Below, piece after piece: positions 1 to 13,465 of a DNA stretch of 64,000 nucleotides. The position numbers were made by a program, and so were the translations under genes. Under the pieces are notes generated by a model. That model did no database searches, had not been told where the DNA came from, and was given only the letters and a program-made list of their open reading frames with translations. Positions within the stretch are counted from its first letter, which is position 1. Every line of letters begins with the position of its first letter. Source of the DNA: Microvelia longipes (lineage: Eukaryota; Arthropoda; Insecta; Hemiptera; Veliidae); NCBI GenBank assembly GCA_018340805.1, contig JACMZG010001911.1, positions 55,831,073 to 55,895,072 on the forward strand. Reading direction: 5' to 3'.

Positions 1-28
1 TATGCAAACAATAAAAACCCCTCTCTGC

Positions 29-845
29 CAGTGGCGGATTGAGTCAAAAATGCCCGAGGAGGGATTGGCCCAAACCATAATGTTATAGATATCAAGGGGG
101 GGTGTCCTATAGACGGGTCTACTTTTAACTAGAGTATTAATGATATGTAGCAAGCTTAATAAAAAAATAAAATTATATTATTTTACTTAAATAAATTAAA
201 ATAAACTTGAGTAAATAAAATAAATAAAAGTATAAAATAAACTTAAGTAAAAGTAAAATTTATTCATTTAAAAATGATATTTAACTAAAGTATTTTATGC
301 TAGCCACTTGAGGCCGTAGTCTTCCGTATGGGACCTTTAAAGATCCAGGTAAGCAGAACAGAGATTTTGAAGGAACTTGATTTAGGTAGCAAATTGAGCA
401 AATTAGCTACCTTGCTAAGGTTGAGATTGAGCAAAAAGCATCAATCTCTAAGGCCTTTTTTTGCTGCGTTAGGGCCCTGACCAAGCATTAAGGGTCATCA
501 TTGGCTATAGTCTTCGTATGGGGCCATTAAAAGTCCAGGTGAAATAAATAGGTGCCTTAAAGACCCTTTATTTAGGCAACATGAGAATGTTTTTAACTAT
601 ACTTTAAAACATTTGTGTCTAGGTGCTCTTTAGGCTCTACCTAAGAGTATTAGACCTCTTTGACTTAGGAGTAGGGATTGCATTACATAATTATAATAAA
701 TAAATATATGTATATTTATTTAAAATATTTAATATACTAATATTTTTTTTCTATATACTTCCATTGTTTGTTCTTTAAGTTTATTTTTGACTGAGGGGCC
801 CAAGGAAGGCTGCCGCCCTCACCCTAACTGCCCAGTCCACCCCTG
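29..845. mobile_element. Non-autonomous hAT-like DNA transposon
   Basis: The left end reads CAGTGGCGGATTGAG and the right end, reverse-complemented, reads CAGGGGTGGACTGGG; these match at 11 of 15 positions and have the CAG-start typical of hAT terminal inverted repeats. The flanking 8-mers are ctctctgc (21-28) and atctctga (846-853), 6 of 8 identical, as expected for an aged 8-bp hAT target duplication. The inside has no transposase ORF. It holds an imperfect internal duplication: a segment with GTAGTCTTCCGTATGGGAC near 316 recurs near 508, each followed by a TCCAGGT motif. The hAT assignment follows from the end sequence and target length; the loss of coding capacity is seen directly. Confidence 0.5.
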
Positions 846-1379
846 ATCTCTGATCTCTGCAGTGCAAAGTGCAAGCTTTAAGCTGAGAGGTAGCCTTATT
901 TTAATACATTTACGTGTTTTATATTGTTATGTCATTATTATGTTTATTTAGTTAAGGCATTTAATAAAAAAAATTCCCTATTCATCTACGTACTAAAATT
1001 TTAAATTTGGTTTTAAATCTCTCACTCTAAAAACATTTAAATTTGGTTTTTACAGGAATAAATTTACCTTGAACACATTCACTTAAGAGGCGGCCTTAAA
1101 AACGGACACGAAGCCTGATCATGAGTCTGTCTAATGGGGTTAACCCTTAGATAGACCCCTTGACCGCTAGGCGGCGTCGGAACTGTGGGCCGCTTGGCGA
1201 CTAAATGGATGTTTTCCTTTATCAGACTGTCATATTACTAGTATATATAATAAGCATACTGCCACGATACAAGCGAATTTTCAAGTGTTTAGTCAAAAAC
1301 GTGTTTGTTTACATCATCTTATACATGTCAATCGTTAAACCGGGACTGTAAAGGATAATAAACATATAACTATGTATTT

Positions 1380-3873
<2,494 letters not shown>

Positions 3874-4198
3874 AAATTCGGTTGGGGGTACTTCGAAACT
3901 TTTCCTCACCACATTATTTTTTTAGCTTATCCTAACTACTTCAGACTCGCTTCGCTCGTCCTCTGAAAATAAAAATCAATAAATTTATTCCGGAAAACGT
4001 CTAGACGTTTTCATATACCGCTGGAAATCCAAACACTGACCTTGCTTGAAGCTGCTTAACTTTTATGATCCAACAAAAACCGTAAATATACTTGCTGTAC
4101 TGAAACAAAACTTAGTATATACTTACATAAAGCGTTATACTTGCGTAATCAACTTGAACTCAATTGGATTACTTTTAACTTATAAATTATTCTATATA
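3874..4198 (+). mobile_element. GCTTCGCTCG-family copy A (5' part)
   Basis: Starts with a diverged 5' block (ATTCGGTTGGGGGTACTTCG), followed by ACTTTTCCTCACCAC, one GACTCGCTTCGCTCGTCC motif near 3945, a block ending in CACTGACCTTGC (about 4030-4045), and TTTATGATCCAACAAAAACC. The order matches the copies at 22713, 43884 and 48836. The copy breaks off at an AT microsatellite, and the 3' hairpin is missing. Confidence 0.7.
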
Positions 4199-4212
4199 AA
4201 ATATATATATAT

Positions 4213-4262
<50 letters not shown>
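4199..4262. repeat. (AT)n microsatellite
   Basis: About 64 bases of AT repeat with one phase break (ATAATA). It follows directly on the 5' part of a main-family copy, as in the copy at 48836. Confidence 0.9.
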
Positions 4263-4264
<2 letters not shown>

Positions 4265-4439
4265 GGACTAATACAGATAAGAAGATTAAGCTTAGCGCAT
4301 CTTACCAATGTAAAGGAAATTTGATTAGCTTTAAAAAATAAAAAATGGTCTCTTCATATTTTGCACACGACTTACAGGGAGCCAGTTATTGCAAGAAAAT
4401 TGGAATTAGTGCGATTTTATAAAATTTTGAGCATGCGCA

Positions 4440-4562
4440 ATCATATAAAAAGGATAGGCCGACTATGCTTTTCCTTCATAATTTAAGGTATATTTTTAGA
4501 ATAATTTGGTTTGAAGTAGTACAAAACGCGTCACATTTTTTAGGCATGGCTCGTGGACTATA
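4440..4562 (+). repeat. Dispersed repeat end shared with 42850-42962
   Basis: Both places share, in order, GACTATG with a T-run, TCATAATTTAAGGTATATTT or a close variant, a GAAGTA motif, a GTCACAT motif and a short GGAC-containing end. At 42945-42957 the end folds as GTCCAG-TTT-CTGGAC. The similarity extends over about 110 bases with gaps. The parent element is unknown. Confidence 0.45.
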
Positions 4563-4639
4563 AAAATATTTTTTATTTCAATTACTTAATTTTAACGACG
4601 TAATTTCATAACGACGTAAATTAACTTGATAAATTAATT

Positions 4640-4735
4640 TTAATTGGGAAATGAAGAATAGAGTCTCTCCACAAAAACAATAGTTTTTTGCCAAAGCGCT
4701 TTTAACCTAACATGAGGTCATCATCAGTGCCTGTA
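4640..4735 (-). ncRNA. Degenerate hammerhead-like motif (Penelope-like element relic?)
   Basis: On the minus strand CTGATGA (4721-4727) is followed by a candidate stem II, TGACCT paired with AGGTTA, with a 6-base loop, and then AAAA where a hammerhead has GAAA. Downstream GCGCTTTGGC and a T-rich stretch ending GTGGAGAGAC resemble the copy at 28060-28086. Hammerheads of this layout, with one extra base between CTGATGA and stem II, are known at the ends of Penelope-like retroelements. With GAAA changed to AAAA this copy would be inactive. Stems I and III are not convincingly resolved by eye. Confidence 0.35.
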
Positions 4736-4749
4736 CAACTAAGTTATTA

Positions 4750-6900
4750 CAAATTAAAACAGAAAAAAAAATTACATCAGAAAAGCCAAATAAAGAGAAA
4801 TAACAAGAAACACAAAATTAAAAAAAATACTTAAACACGCAGAAATAAAATAATAAGTAAATAAAACGCATAAAAATACACCATAAGCGAAAAATATGAA
4901 ACAAATAAATCCATATTAATTTTAATTGCTTAATTTTATAAATTAATTTGATGACTTGATTTTTATTGCTTAATTTTATGACATAATTTTTGAATGTATT
5001 AATGATTATAAAGTGCGCTCATTAGTCTATTTGAGTTATACCTTACTTTACCACATCAAAATAATTTAAGTAATCCATTATATAATTTAAAAGTATTAAA
5101 ACTAAAAGTATAAAAGTAATTTAGTTAAATATTTTAACGTTCATGACTTTGAATAAGGAATGACCTTAAAAACCGAACGGCTACCTATAAAAACATCACA
5201 AGTTCTAATTTTCGCATTTTTACCGACAAAAACGCATTTAAATGTCATTAAAAATATTAGAAGGTTACTGCAATCAAAAAAACATCAAAGGAAAAACGTT
5301 TTCCAAAACGAAACTGCACTTTGAGAAAAGTGCACTAAAAGAAAAATCAAAAAAGAATATTTTTCACACAAACCGTGAGTAATGATTTCTCTTGTGACCC
5401 ATTTGTTTGGAAAACATTCCAAGTGCAAAATTGCATTTTTCATTTAGAAATGATTTATATTTTTTAATCTTAAACTCAAAATACATTTTTTTTTAATTTT
5501 AAGTAGTTTTTGTCTTTTTTCTTTTAATCTTTTTACAGGAATTCAAGGAATGAAAAACACTTTTAAAAAACTCGTAAATTAAATTGTTAACAACTAGTTT
5601 TAATAATAAATTTTCAATTTTATTTTATTAGTTTTTTATAAACTATTTTCAAATCAAGGTGTTCTAAAGATGTAATATGTATTTCGTATATAATATTGTT
5701 TATATTTTAAATAATTTTGATTTTCAATCGTTTATAGAAGGAAAAGCATCTTAATGTTTCACCCCAAGTTGAAAAAAATGTCAACGTTTCAGCACCTATA
5801 GATTCCAGATCCCTCATAATTGGTATCTGTACGTATGGATGGGATGTATGTAAACTTTCATTGTTAAAAAACGGTTCAGACCAAATAAAGTTAAGTATTG
5901 TTAGAAAATACTAAACCGGTTCAGTCATTAAAGTAAATCATTATTATACGGCTAAGCCTGAAAGTCTTCGTACTTTCGGCCTTCCCTCAGGAACCAAATT
6001 AAATACAAGGAATATAGCGCTATCTCACACAAGGAGCTAAAATAAATATTATAACACGAGGTTAAAAAAGGAAAAAAAGTTAATAAGCTTAGCTTTATAA
6101 TTGCCAGCTTGATATGAGAAGCGAAGAACAATTAGGTAAATTTCTAGTAATAAAAGCAGTGATATTTAATTCTAGAAGTTGTTCTTGAAGTTTACTATGA
6201 ATTCGTGATACATGTGTTATTTCAATGGTCATTGACTAAAGTTTAAATTCCTATATCACATGTCATATACTACCTGACAGTACTGCCAACATATGGTTTG
6301 CATATTGATGACACCTGATAAAAGGTTATACTCGTACATGTGTTGGAATCAGGTGTCGGTTACTGTTCTATGTCGACCAGAGCAACCGGGTCACGTCTTC
6401 CGTTCTTTCGGATACAGCAAGTGGTTCGGATTTACCCACACGTGCTGTACAATACCTGTCTCTCACTTTATGCTTTGAAAATAAAACTACCTCTGTCACT
6501 TATATGTGCTAAATATTAGACCACTTAAACCCTTTAAAAGTTAAAGGATAAAGGAATACAAACAAGATTATGAAGTGTAGTCATGACGATGTCAAAATGT
6601 TCATCTTAATTGTATTAGGGATGTGCTGAAGAAGTTGACATCTTTGTGACATGACATTTTCAAAAGGCGAGCTTGCAGTCAACTTAAAATATTAAGGCCC
6701 CAGCCATATAATGCAGAACTATAATAGAAAGAGATCCAACTACGTTATGTTAACGTTTGTCAAACTTAAAAATATACAAATATAAATCATCGGAATATAT
6801 AGGGGTCCAATCCTGTGTTTCTTTTGGCCAATAGAACATAATAATATCCAACAGGACTGGATATTATGCAACACAGCGCTCTTTCTTACGTTTCATTTAA
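4750..6900. other. AT-rich stretch with no recognised feature
   Basis: No gene was recognised. A 61-codon ORF at 6293-6478 has mixed composition but no recognisable motif, no splice context and no neighbour that supports it. A short inverted repeat, ATAATATCCA and its complement around a 7-base loop, sits at 6841-6867, just left of the TIR element that follows. Confidence 0.45.
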
Positions 6901-7401
6901 TACGTGCACACAGCGTATTTAACAGGTGCGATCGTATTCCATACGCATTTAATACAATACCGTTCTTGCACCGTATTTTTTGAGTCGATCGAGTTAGATT
7001 ACGTGATAACTGATCCCGCCAAAACATCGCGTCTTTTATGGTGAAGGTTCACTTTGGGTTATAAGGACGTTTAAAACAAAAAAATATATTTAATTAAATT
7101 GTGATTTCTTTGCAAAATAATTAAGATACACTAAAAAAAATAATATTTCAAAAGTTATTTGACGAAAAGCGGTAATATTGAAGTGAAATAAAAGTTCGAC
7201 GAGAAGGTTTAAAGTTATCCGTTAAATACGATCGCCTATGAAGGTACATACAGCGTATCGTGGGATCCATTTAGATTCCATCTTCCTAGTTCTAGCGTAT
7301 CCGATTGGATTCCCTTCGCATGGTTCATACAGCTAATATTACCGTATTTAGATATCGTACTTAATACGATCCGCGGATTTAGAAGTGTGAGTGAACTTAC
7401 T
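6901..7401. mobile_element. TIR element E1 with CGTATT-rich ends
   Basis: The ends read TACGTGCACACAGCG on the left and, reverse-complemented, TAAGTTCACTCACACTTC on the right. The right 250 bases are closely similar, reverse-complemented, to 44977-45231: shared strings include GGTAATATTAGCTGTATGAA, ACGCTAGAACTAGG and GATGGAATCTAAATGGAT. Two independent copies with similar ends show a mobile family. There is no transposase ORF. Target duplication and superfamily could not be decided. Confidence 0.5.
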
Positions 7402-7499
7402 AATGGTCTCCCTGTACCTTTAAACTTAATGTTTATTTAACAATAAACATTTACTTAATATTATTAAAATATGTTTATTGTCTTCTGAAATCTTCTGTG

Positions 7500-7575
7500 T
7501 TGTCTTCTGAAAGTTTTAAGATAAAATTTGTCACAATATTGTGACAAATTTTATCTTAAAACTTTCAGAAGACAA
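7500..7575. repeat. Perfect 76-bp palindrome without spacer
   Basis: Bases 7500-7537 are the exact reverse complement of 7538-7575, with the centre at CACAAT|ATTGTG. The match stops sharply at both sides. The arm contains TTGTCTTCTGAAAG, and a partial extra copy of the outer TGTCTTCTGAAA lies just before it (about 7480-7490). The repeat is seen directly; whether it is genomic or an assembly or amplification artefact cannot be told. Confidence 0.9.
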
Positions 7576-8796
7576 TAGACTATTTAAATTTTTAAGAGTT
7601 ATTTGTTACAGGCTAGACTTTTTACCTTCGAAACAGAGACCCCTGACGAGGTGAGTACAGCGACAATCAACAAGGATTTTGATAAATAACCTTGCTCAAA
7701 GGATTAAGTTCCGTAATCCGAAGCCAAGCTTTTATCACCGTCTTAAGCATCTAAAGCTAACTTATTCCAAAACTAAATAAACAATATTTTAATAAAAAAT
7801 ATACCACTTTTATTATTTGATCATTAAATCTATCAAACAGATGGAATAATAAAAGAAAATAATTTTACAAAGATGATAGCGAGGTTAATTTCTCAGAGTA
7901 TTTTCGTGTCATTGATTTCCGAAAAAAAATAGAGACATTGATGTTCTCCATGTCTCTTGTCAGTCAAATCCACTCTTCTTTACACTAAACCCCGAAAATC
8001 TCTTTCGAAGTTTTATGAATGATATGTTAATAAACATGAATACTACAGACTAAAACTTTAAAAAGGCGCCCCAAAAATTGTAAAAATGTAGAACACTTTA
8101 AAAAAAAATACAACTATTATGAAAAAAAATAGAACGGATATTTTTTCGTAGTCAAACAAAAATTTGAATCCAAGCCAGCAAAATGCAAAAGAAGAGCTGT
8201 TAGAAACACGTCGACTTTGATGGAACAACAATTTATCATTTTTTTAAAAAGAAATAAAAATGTTACCTCTTCTTCACACCTCTTTACGAAAAGCCACCAT
8301 TTTGAAAAAAAGCTAATTAATTATACTAAAAAGAAAAACTATTAATTTTAGTTTAAGATGAATTTTATGATTTTCTTTTAGTGTTTTTTTTCCTTTGAAG
8401 TTTTCTACATGTATCTTACATTTTCATGTTAAGGCATGTTTTAGCTAGTTTTTCTTTTATTTTTTACGAGAATTAAATAAAATGCAAGTTTTAAATAGTA
8501 TTATTTGATAGCTTTCAGAAGGAAATGTTTATAGATGTGTTTACTTGCTCTTATTTATTTATTTATTTTCTTTAGTTAACAGGTTTTTTTTGTTGTTGTA
8601 GGATTTTCCTTTAGTTTAATAATAATTAAATTTGAGTAGATACAAAGTAATGTTTTTATAGGTGTTAAAATAGAAATGAACACATTTATTTTTAAATACA
8701 CAATCATTGAAGGGATTGTGGGTCATTGGGTTATAAAAAAAATAACCTAACGTTATATTAAATAAAAAAATGTTCCTCAACATTATATATGTATTT
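7576..8796. other. AT-rich stretch with no recognised feature
   Basis: Long A and T runs and no ORF of note. No repeat boundary was recognised. Confidence 0.45.
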
Positions 8797-8880
8797 ATAT
8801 ATAATAAGTAGTAAGTAGTAGTTATAAGTAGTAAGTAGTAGTAGCAGATACGTAGTAGTAGTAGTTTTTTTTTTTTTTTT
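8797..8880. repeat. GTA-type simple repeat and T-run
   Basis: Imperfect AGTAGTA units with AAGTAGT and CAGATACG interruptions, followed by a run of 17 or so T. The same interrupted units form the larger array at 9417-9693, so the two are probably parts of one locus split by sequence expansion or duplication. Confidence 0.8.
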
Positions 8881-9057
8881 AATTTTCCTGCCTCAAGTAA
8901 CCCTTGCAGCAGGGACTTTATTACTGCATGCGCCCAACTTTAAAACATGCATTTAAAAACAAATACAATTACAATTATTCACAGTGAGTTCATAAATTAC
9001 ATTGATTGATAGATCTTATTATTTTTCAGAATTTAATCGTAACAAGCGTATTTTAAA

Positions 9058-9310
9058 CAAAGAAATAAATAAAAATAAATAATAATATAAAAATAATAAT
9101 AATAATAAAAAAAAAAAATAAATAAATAAATAAATAAAAAAAAAAAAAAACCTTGGTTTAACCCGGCTTTCAGGTTCAATGAAAAATCGAGTTTAAGAAC
9201 ATATAATAATAATAATAAAATAAATAAATAAAGTAAAAAAAAAAATTAATAAATAAAAAAAATAAATAAATAAATAAAAAAAAAATAAAATAAAATAAAA
9301 AAAAAAATTT
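9058..9310. repeat. (AAAT)n / A-rich low-complexity tract
   Basis: Two runs of AAAT/AAAAT units (9058-9150 and 9205-9310) flank a short unique piece containing CCTTGGTTTAACCCGGC. No coding content. Confidence 0.85.
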
Positions 9311-9416
9311 ATGACTAGTCTAATATTAATATTGGTTATGGTGATTAGCGCAAAATAATTATCAAAACTAAAAACAAATTAACTAAAGAAACAATATTGA
9401 TATACTCTTGTAGTAT

Positions 9417-9693
9417 AGTATATAAGTTGTAAGCAGTAGTAGTAAAATAAGTAATAAGTGGTAGTAGTAGAAAAGTAGTAAGTAGTAAGCAGTAGTAGTA
9501 AATAAGTAATAAGTGGTAGTAGTAGAAAAGTAGTAAGTAGTAGTATATAAGTAGTAAGTAGTAGTAGCAGATACGTAGTAGTAGTAGTATATAAGTAGTA
9601 AGCAGTAGTAGTAAATAAGTAGTAAGTGGTAGTAGTAGAAAAGTAGTATGTAGTAAGCAGTAGTAGTAGATAAGTAGTAAGTAGTAGTAGCCA
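9417..9693. repeat. GTA-type minisatellite
   Basis: Units of the form AAGTAGTAAGCAGTAGTAGT and AAGTGGTAGTAGTAGAAA alternate, giving a longer period of roughly 45-60 bases built from GTA triplets. The 124-codon and 103-codon minus-strand ORFs through it (poly-Leu and poly-Tyr/Thr) stay open only because the period is largely a multiple of three. Confidence 0.9.
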
Positions 9694-10076
9694 AGCATCT
9701 TAAATCCGTTCATCCTCATTGATTTTGAAAACTGAACATCACTGTTTCAAAATTAGAATTTTTAAATTTTTAAAAAATCCTGTAGTTTTTTCATTAACCT
9801 GATAAACAGATAACAAGAAACATGTTATCAGAACAGTTTACTTTTTTATCAGTGACTATAGTACGCTCCAAGTGTATTCCTGCGTCTATCAAAAGTAGAT
9901 TTATTTTAATTGCTTCACGTTATCTTATCGCGTTGTAAATTTGCATTAAATTTAGGCCACGTAGATAAGGTCAACGTTTATTTAAAGGATTTAGATTCGG
10001 ACGTAAATGAAACTTGGGTTAGAGTTGAGTTAAAGAGTGTAAATAAGGTATTGAGTCATGCATTATAGATTGGATT

Positions 10077-10115
10077 CTATAGTACAGCACACGGTTGAAA
10101 TTAGTTGACAGCGAT
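10077..10115. repeat. Solitary TIR related to the 28450-29391 element
   Basis: CTATAGTACAGCACACGG, then TTGAAATTAGTTGACAGCG, matches the left TIR at 28450 (CTATAATACGACACACGG, then CTAAAATCAATTGACA) with scattered changes. No partner end was found nearby, so this is a lone or truncated end. Confidence 0.5.
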
Positions 10116-10329
10116 AGAGTTTAGGAACCAATGTGGTTAGTCTGATATAAAATTGTGGGAGAGGTTTAACATCTAGGAGTATCCATATTTTACATCTTCC
10201 ATATTTCACGACATAAAATCATATGTCAACTGATTTTAACTGAGTGTTAAACTATATCAAAATTTTCTACGGTTTCAGAAATAGTATAAATTTAGACAAA
10301 TCCGGCCTATGTTTAAGATGACCTGTATC

Positions 10330-10871
10330 CTTAGAATAATACTATATATATAGAAGGAGCACAGGACCGTAAACACAATGTAATTCCACTGATAACACGA
10401 AAGCCGGTTGACTGGTGCACCTAAGTAATGCTGCCAACCTGACAACAAAGCATTATTTTAAACATGTGTCAAATATCTATTAATGAAGAAAGATTGTAAA
10501 GAACAAATATAATAACTTAAAACACCTGCTGAGTAATTAATAAACCCGGTCTTGGATGGCAAAAGGATAGCTGAATACAAGAATCTACATTTAGTTGACG
10601 AGGACTACTTTTTATATAATTTTAACTAAAAACGTTTAACTACAATTTAAAATGCTTACAATATTGTAATGCACCGATATTTATATTAGTATTTTATGAA
10701 TAATCAATCATTAATTAATAATAGAACATAATAATTCAGCAACCGGAAGTATTGCCAACTTTTTTTTTAGAAAATTGTATATTGTTAGGGTGGCAGCATT
10801 ACTTAGGTGCATCAGTGAACCGCCTTTCGTGTTATCAGTAGTGCTCCTTCTATATATAGTATTATTCTAAG
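10330..10871. mobile_element. MITE copy 1 (8-bp TSD family), 542 bp
   Basis: Begins CTTAGAATAATACTATATAT and ends with its reverse complement. The inverted similarity continues inward to about 100 bases (ACTGATAACACGAAAG, GGTGCACCTAAGTAATGCTG), with a 25-base insertion in the left arm. It is flanked by a perfect 8-bp direct repeat, cctgtatc (10322-10329 and 10872-10879). It has no coding capacity. The 8-bp duplication fits hAT- or P-type transposases; the CTTAG start is not typical of either, so the superfamily is left open. Confidence 0.85.
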
Positions 10872-10879
10872 CCTGTATC

Positions 10880-11730
10880 CTTGTACTCTTTACAGCAGGT
10901 AACCACTTAAAAAATCTAAATTAGTAGTTGATCTGATTTGGCACAAAATGTCAAAGGTGATCCATAACATTAAGAAAATTGTAACAGGTGTTAAGTCCAC
11001 AACACATCACTGCTAAAGAAAATATCAGAATGTTCTATTTCCCAAGCTTTAGCCAAGTTCAACAAACACAGGTGATAAACACATCAACAGACTGACACCT
11101 CTATTAAACCTTTATAGGTACAACATGCAACAACAGGAGTCAGGTATTAACGGTTTGTAATCCTAGTCGGCTGTGTTTGATCGTGTTAAGGCAGTTAAAC
11201 ATTGTGATTACCAACCTGACTACCTGACATCTCCAGACAGCCTGACGACAACACATATGAGTCGGATTAACCTGATTATTACAAAACATGTGGATATTAT
11301 TGTAGTTATAAATACCTGAAGGTATGTTTTAAAATGGGACTTACCTGAAGGTAAGTCCCAGACAGCTTGGCACCCAACTACCTGATCTACTTGAAAAATT
11401 GCGAGCCACATCTTTTTATTTCTGGAAGGGTTTAAAGAACTATAAGTTAAAAAGACGAATTTCGACATATGTTTAGAATTCTCAACATAGGTTTCTTTAG
11501 ACCTGGCAAGATGATTGTCCGACTTAGTAAGTCCATCAGAGTAGGACAAAATCTAGAGGTCATGAAGGCTGGACATATCACCAACTAGCATCAATATCTC
11601 TCATATATTTAACCAACTATGAGTGACCACTAATAGTACAATAAAATAAGAGGCCTACTGCCTCTTGAGCTATATTCATTACAATGAGTACGGGAACCTA
11701 AAAAGGTTCAAACTACAGGATAACTGACAA

Positions 11731-11733
<3 letters not shown>
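10880..11733. other. Stretch without recognised gene; one perfect hairpin
   Basis: A 109-codon minus-strand ORF (11220-11549) has no recognisable domain and no support. A perfect hairpin, GGGACTTACC with loop TGAA and its complement, lies at 11336-11359, next to a smaller ACCTGAAGGT palindrome; this looks like a short local inverted duplication. Confidence 0.4.
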
Positions 11734-11782
<49 letters not shown>

Positions 11783-11818
11783 ATATATATATATATATAA
11801 TATATATATATATATATT
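11734..11818. repeat. (AT)n microsatellite
   Basis: AT repeat with two ATAATA phase breaks. Confidence 0.9.
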
Positions 11819-12246
11819 ATTTTGCTTTGTTGTATATACTTTTAATTTTATTATGGAATTGACAACTCAAATGTTTTCTTCCTTTCAGCAGTCAGGATGC
11901 TTAGGTTATATTTATATTATTTCTGTGTTATATATATTCCATAGTCAATAAATAAATAATTAAACAAGGATAAAGGGATTATACACCCTTAATTACTTCT
12001 TATCACTACTCTAACAGAAAAAATTGTTTAGTAATAGTTATAGAGTGTAGTAGTTAGAGTATCCACTTTTAACAATACTCTTAATCATTACATGAGTCTC
12101 CATTTTTCCACTTTAAGATATATTATTAACTTTTATTAAATGTACCCATGCACCAAGATGTTAGAAATGTATAAGGTGATTCAATCGGATATAAACAAAC
12201 CAAACGCATTCGGAGGTTATAACCTGACTTTTTTATGAATGAAGTG

Positions 12247-12308
12247 TGACGTCATTGCAGGAATCTTTATAGGCGGTTTACATTGAAAATTTCCCTGCAA
12301 CGACGTCA
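12247..12308. repeat. Short inverted repeat around GACGTC
   Basis: TGACGTCATTGCAGGAA (12247-12263) pairs with TTCCCTGCAACGACGTCA (12291-12308) with one bulge and one mismatch, and a 27-base loop. Function unknown; it may be the core of a small foldback element. Confidence 0.55.
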
Positions 12309-13261
12309 ATTTTGGACTACAACCTAACATGTCAAAAAAATTCGATTTCATCCATAAAAACCCTCCAATTGAATCAGCTTATAAACTCTATTATCTTGCA
12401 CATGCATTACGTTCAAAATCGTCTAACTACAGAGATAATATTTCCGTACAGAATGGCCAGAGGTTATATTCTTCTAAATAGTCATCCAGTAGTTTGAACT
12501 AATATTATATGTGTCCATCATACCCCTTCTAGAAACTTATCCAACAACCTATAAATACATTATAAACATTTATTCATGAACTTAATTTAATTTAACACAC
12601 CAACCAATTTTTAAACATAATGGTAAATCTTTTTGTATACAATGTCACTATTTTTATTTGTAAATTTTATATCCATCCATTATTTTAAGTGTCGTTTAGA
12701 ATTTAGTTTAGATAATCAACAAAAAATTCTAAAGAACATGAACACATGGACAAGTTAAGCGCACTAATTAAATTCTTATTGTCAATTAAGTTTATCGTTA
12801 ACATTTTTAGAACACAAAATTTTAAGAAATTGAAAATGACAACACATAAATCAAAAAGAAATTGAAAACTGTTCAGAACTATAAGTGATTAACTGTGAGA
12901 CATTTTAACGGCGATTTTATGAGTCTAATCATAAAAATAGAGACAAAGAACACAAATTTAATGTTATGGGGTAAGAACATCGACATAAAATTTGTTAAAA
13001 TGCATGGGTGGGAATATTTCAAGGCGCCACATGCAGAGATGCAGTTTTTGTAAATATAGCTAACCACATGTAGTAGTAGTAATATGGGGGGAGTGGTAGT
13101 AACTACCAGGCAAGTTGTTGGGCCCCTTTTGTCAGCTCCCTAAGATATATATTCTATTCTTTTTAATTTGAAGTGTAGGTATATTTCATCTAATCTAGAC
13201 AGAAGAGCCGTGGATTTCTATGGTTCGTCTCATGCTTTTTTCTGCAGTCCTACATATTTTC

Positions 13262-13465
13262 TCATATCATATATCATTTGATGTATGACACAATTATATT
13301 GTGTGGCTTTACGTCCCTTCTGAAGGACGTGGAATTTGTATCCCTCTCATAAAAATCCCTGAGATCCGTGCTGGTATTGAACCCATGACTAAATAATTTG
13401 GAAGTTTAAAGTCCATTCATTCTGTGTATTGGCCGCGTACCTTAACCACTACACCACGGGTGACT
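13262..13465 (-). mobile_element. tRNA-derived SINE
   Basis: On the minus strand the sequence starts near ACCCGTGGTGTAGTGG and has an A-box-like TAGTGGTTAAGG (13440-13451) and a B-box-like GGTTCAATACC (13373-13383). These are the internal RNA polymerase III promoter elements of a tRNA. The distance between the boxes is longer than in a functional tRNA. A non-tRNA body follows with AAGGGACGTAAAGCC (about 13308-13323), a motif type seen in arthropod and mollusc SINEs. It ends in AT-rich sequence without a clear target duplication. It is a pseudogenised repeat and not a tRNA gene. Confidence 0.6.

Noticed and set aside
6293..6478. 61-codon ORF with several Cys and His
   Set aside because: No zinc-finger spacing and no context; likely chance.
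9345..9719. Poly-Leu/Tyr ORFs of 103 and 124 codons
   Set aside because: They follow the GTA-type repeat and have no other content.
11220..11549. 109-codon minus-strand ORF
   Set aside because: No recognisable motif; it lies over small inverted repeats and has no supporting context.
13373..13462. A functional tRNA gene
   Set aside because: Box spacing is too long and no cloverleaf could be drawn; it is a SINE.
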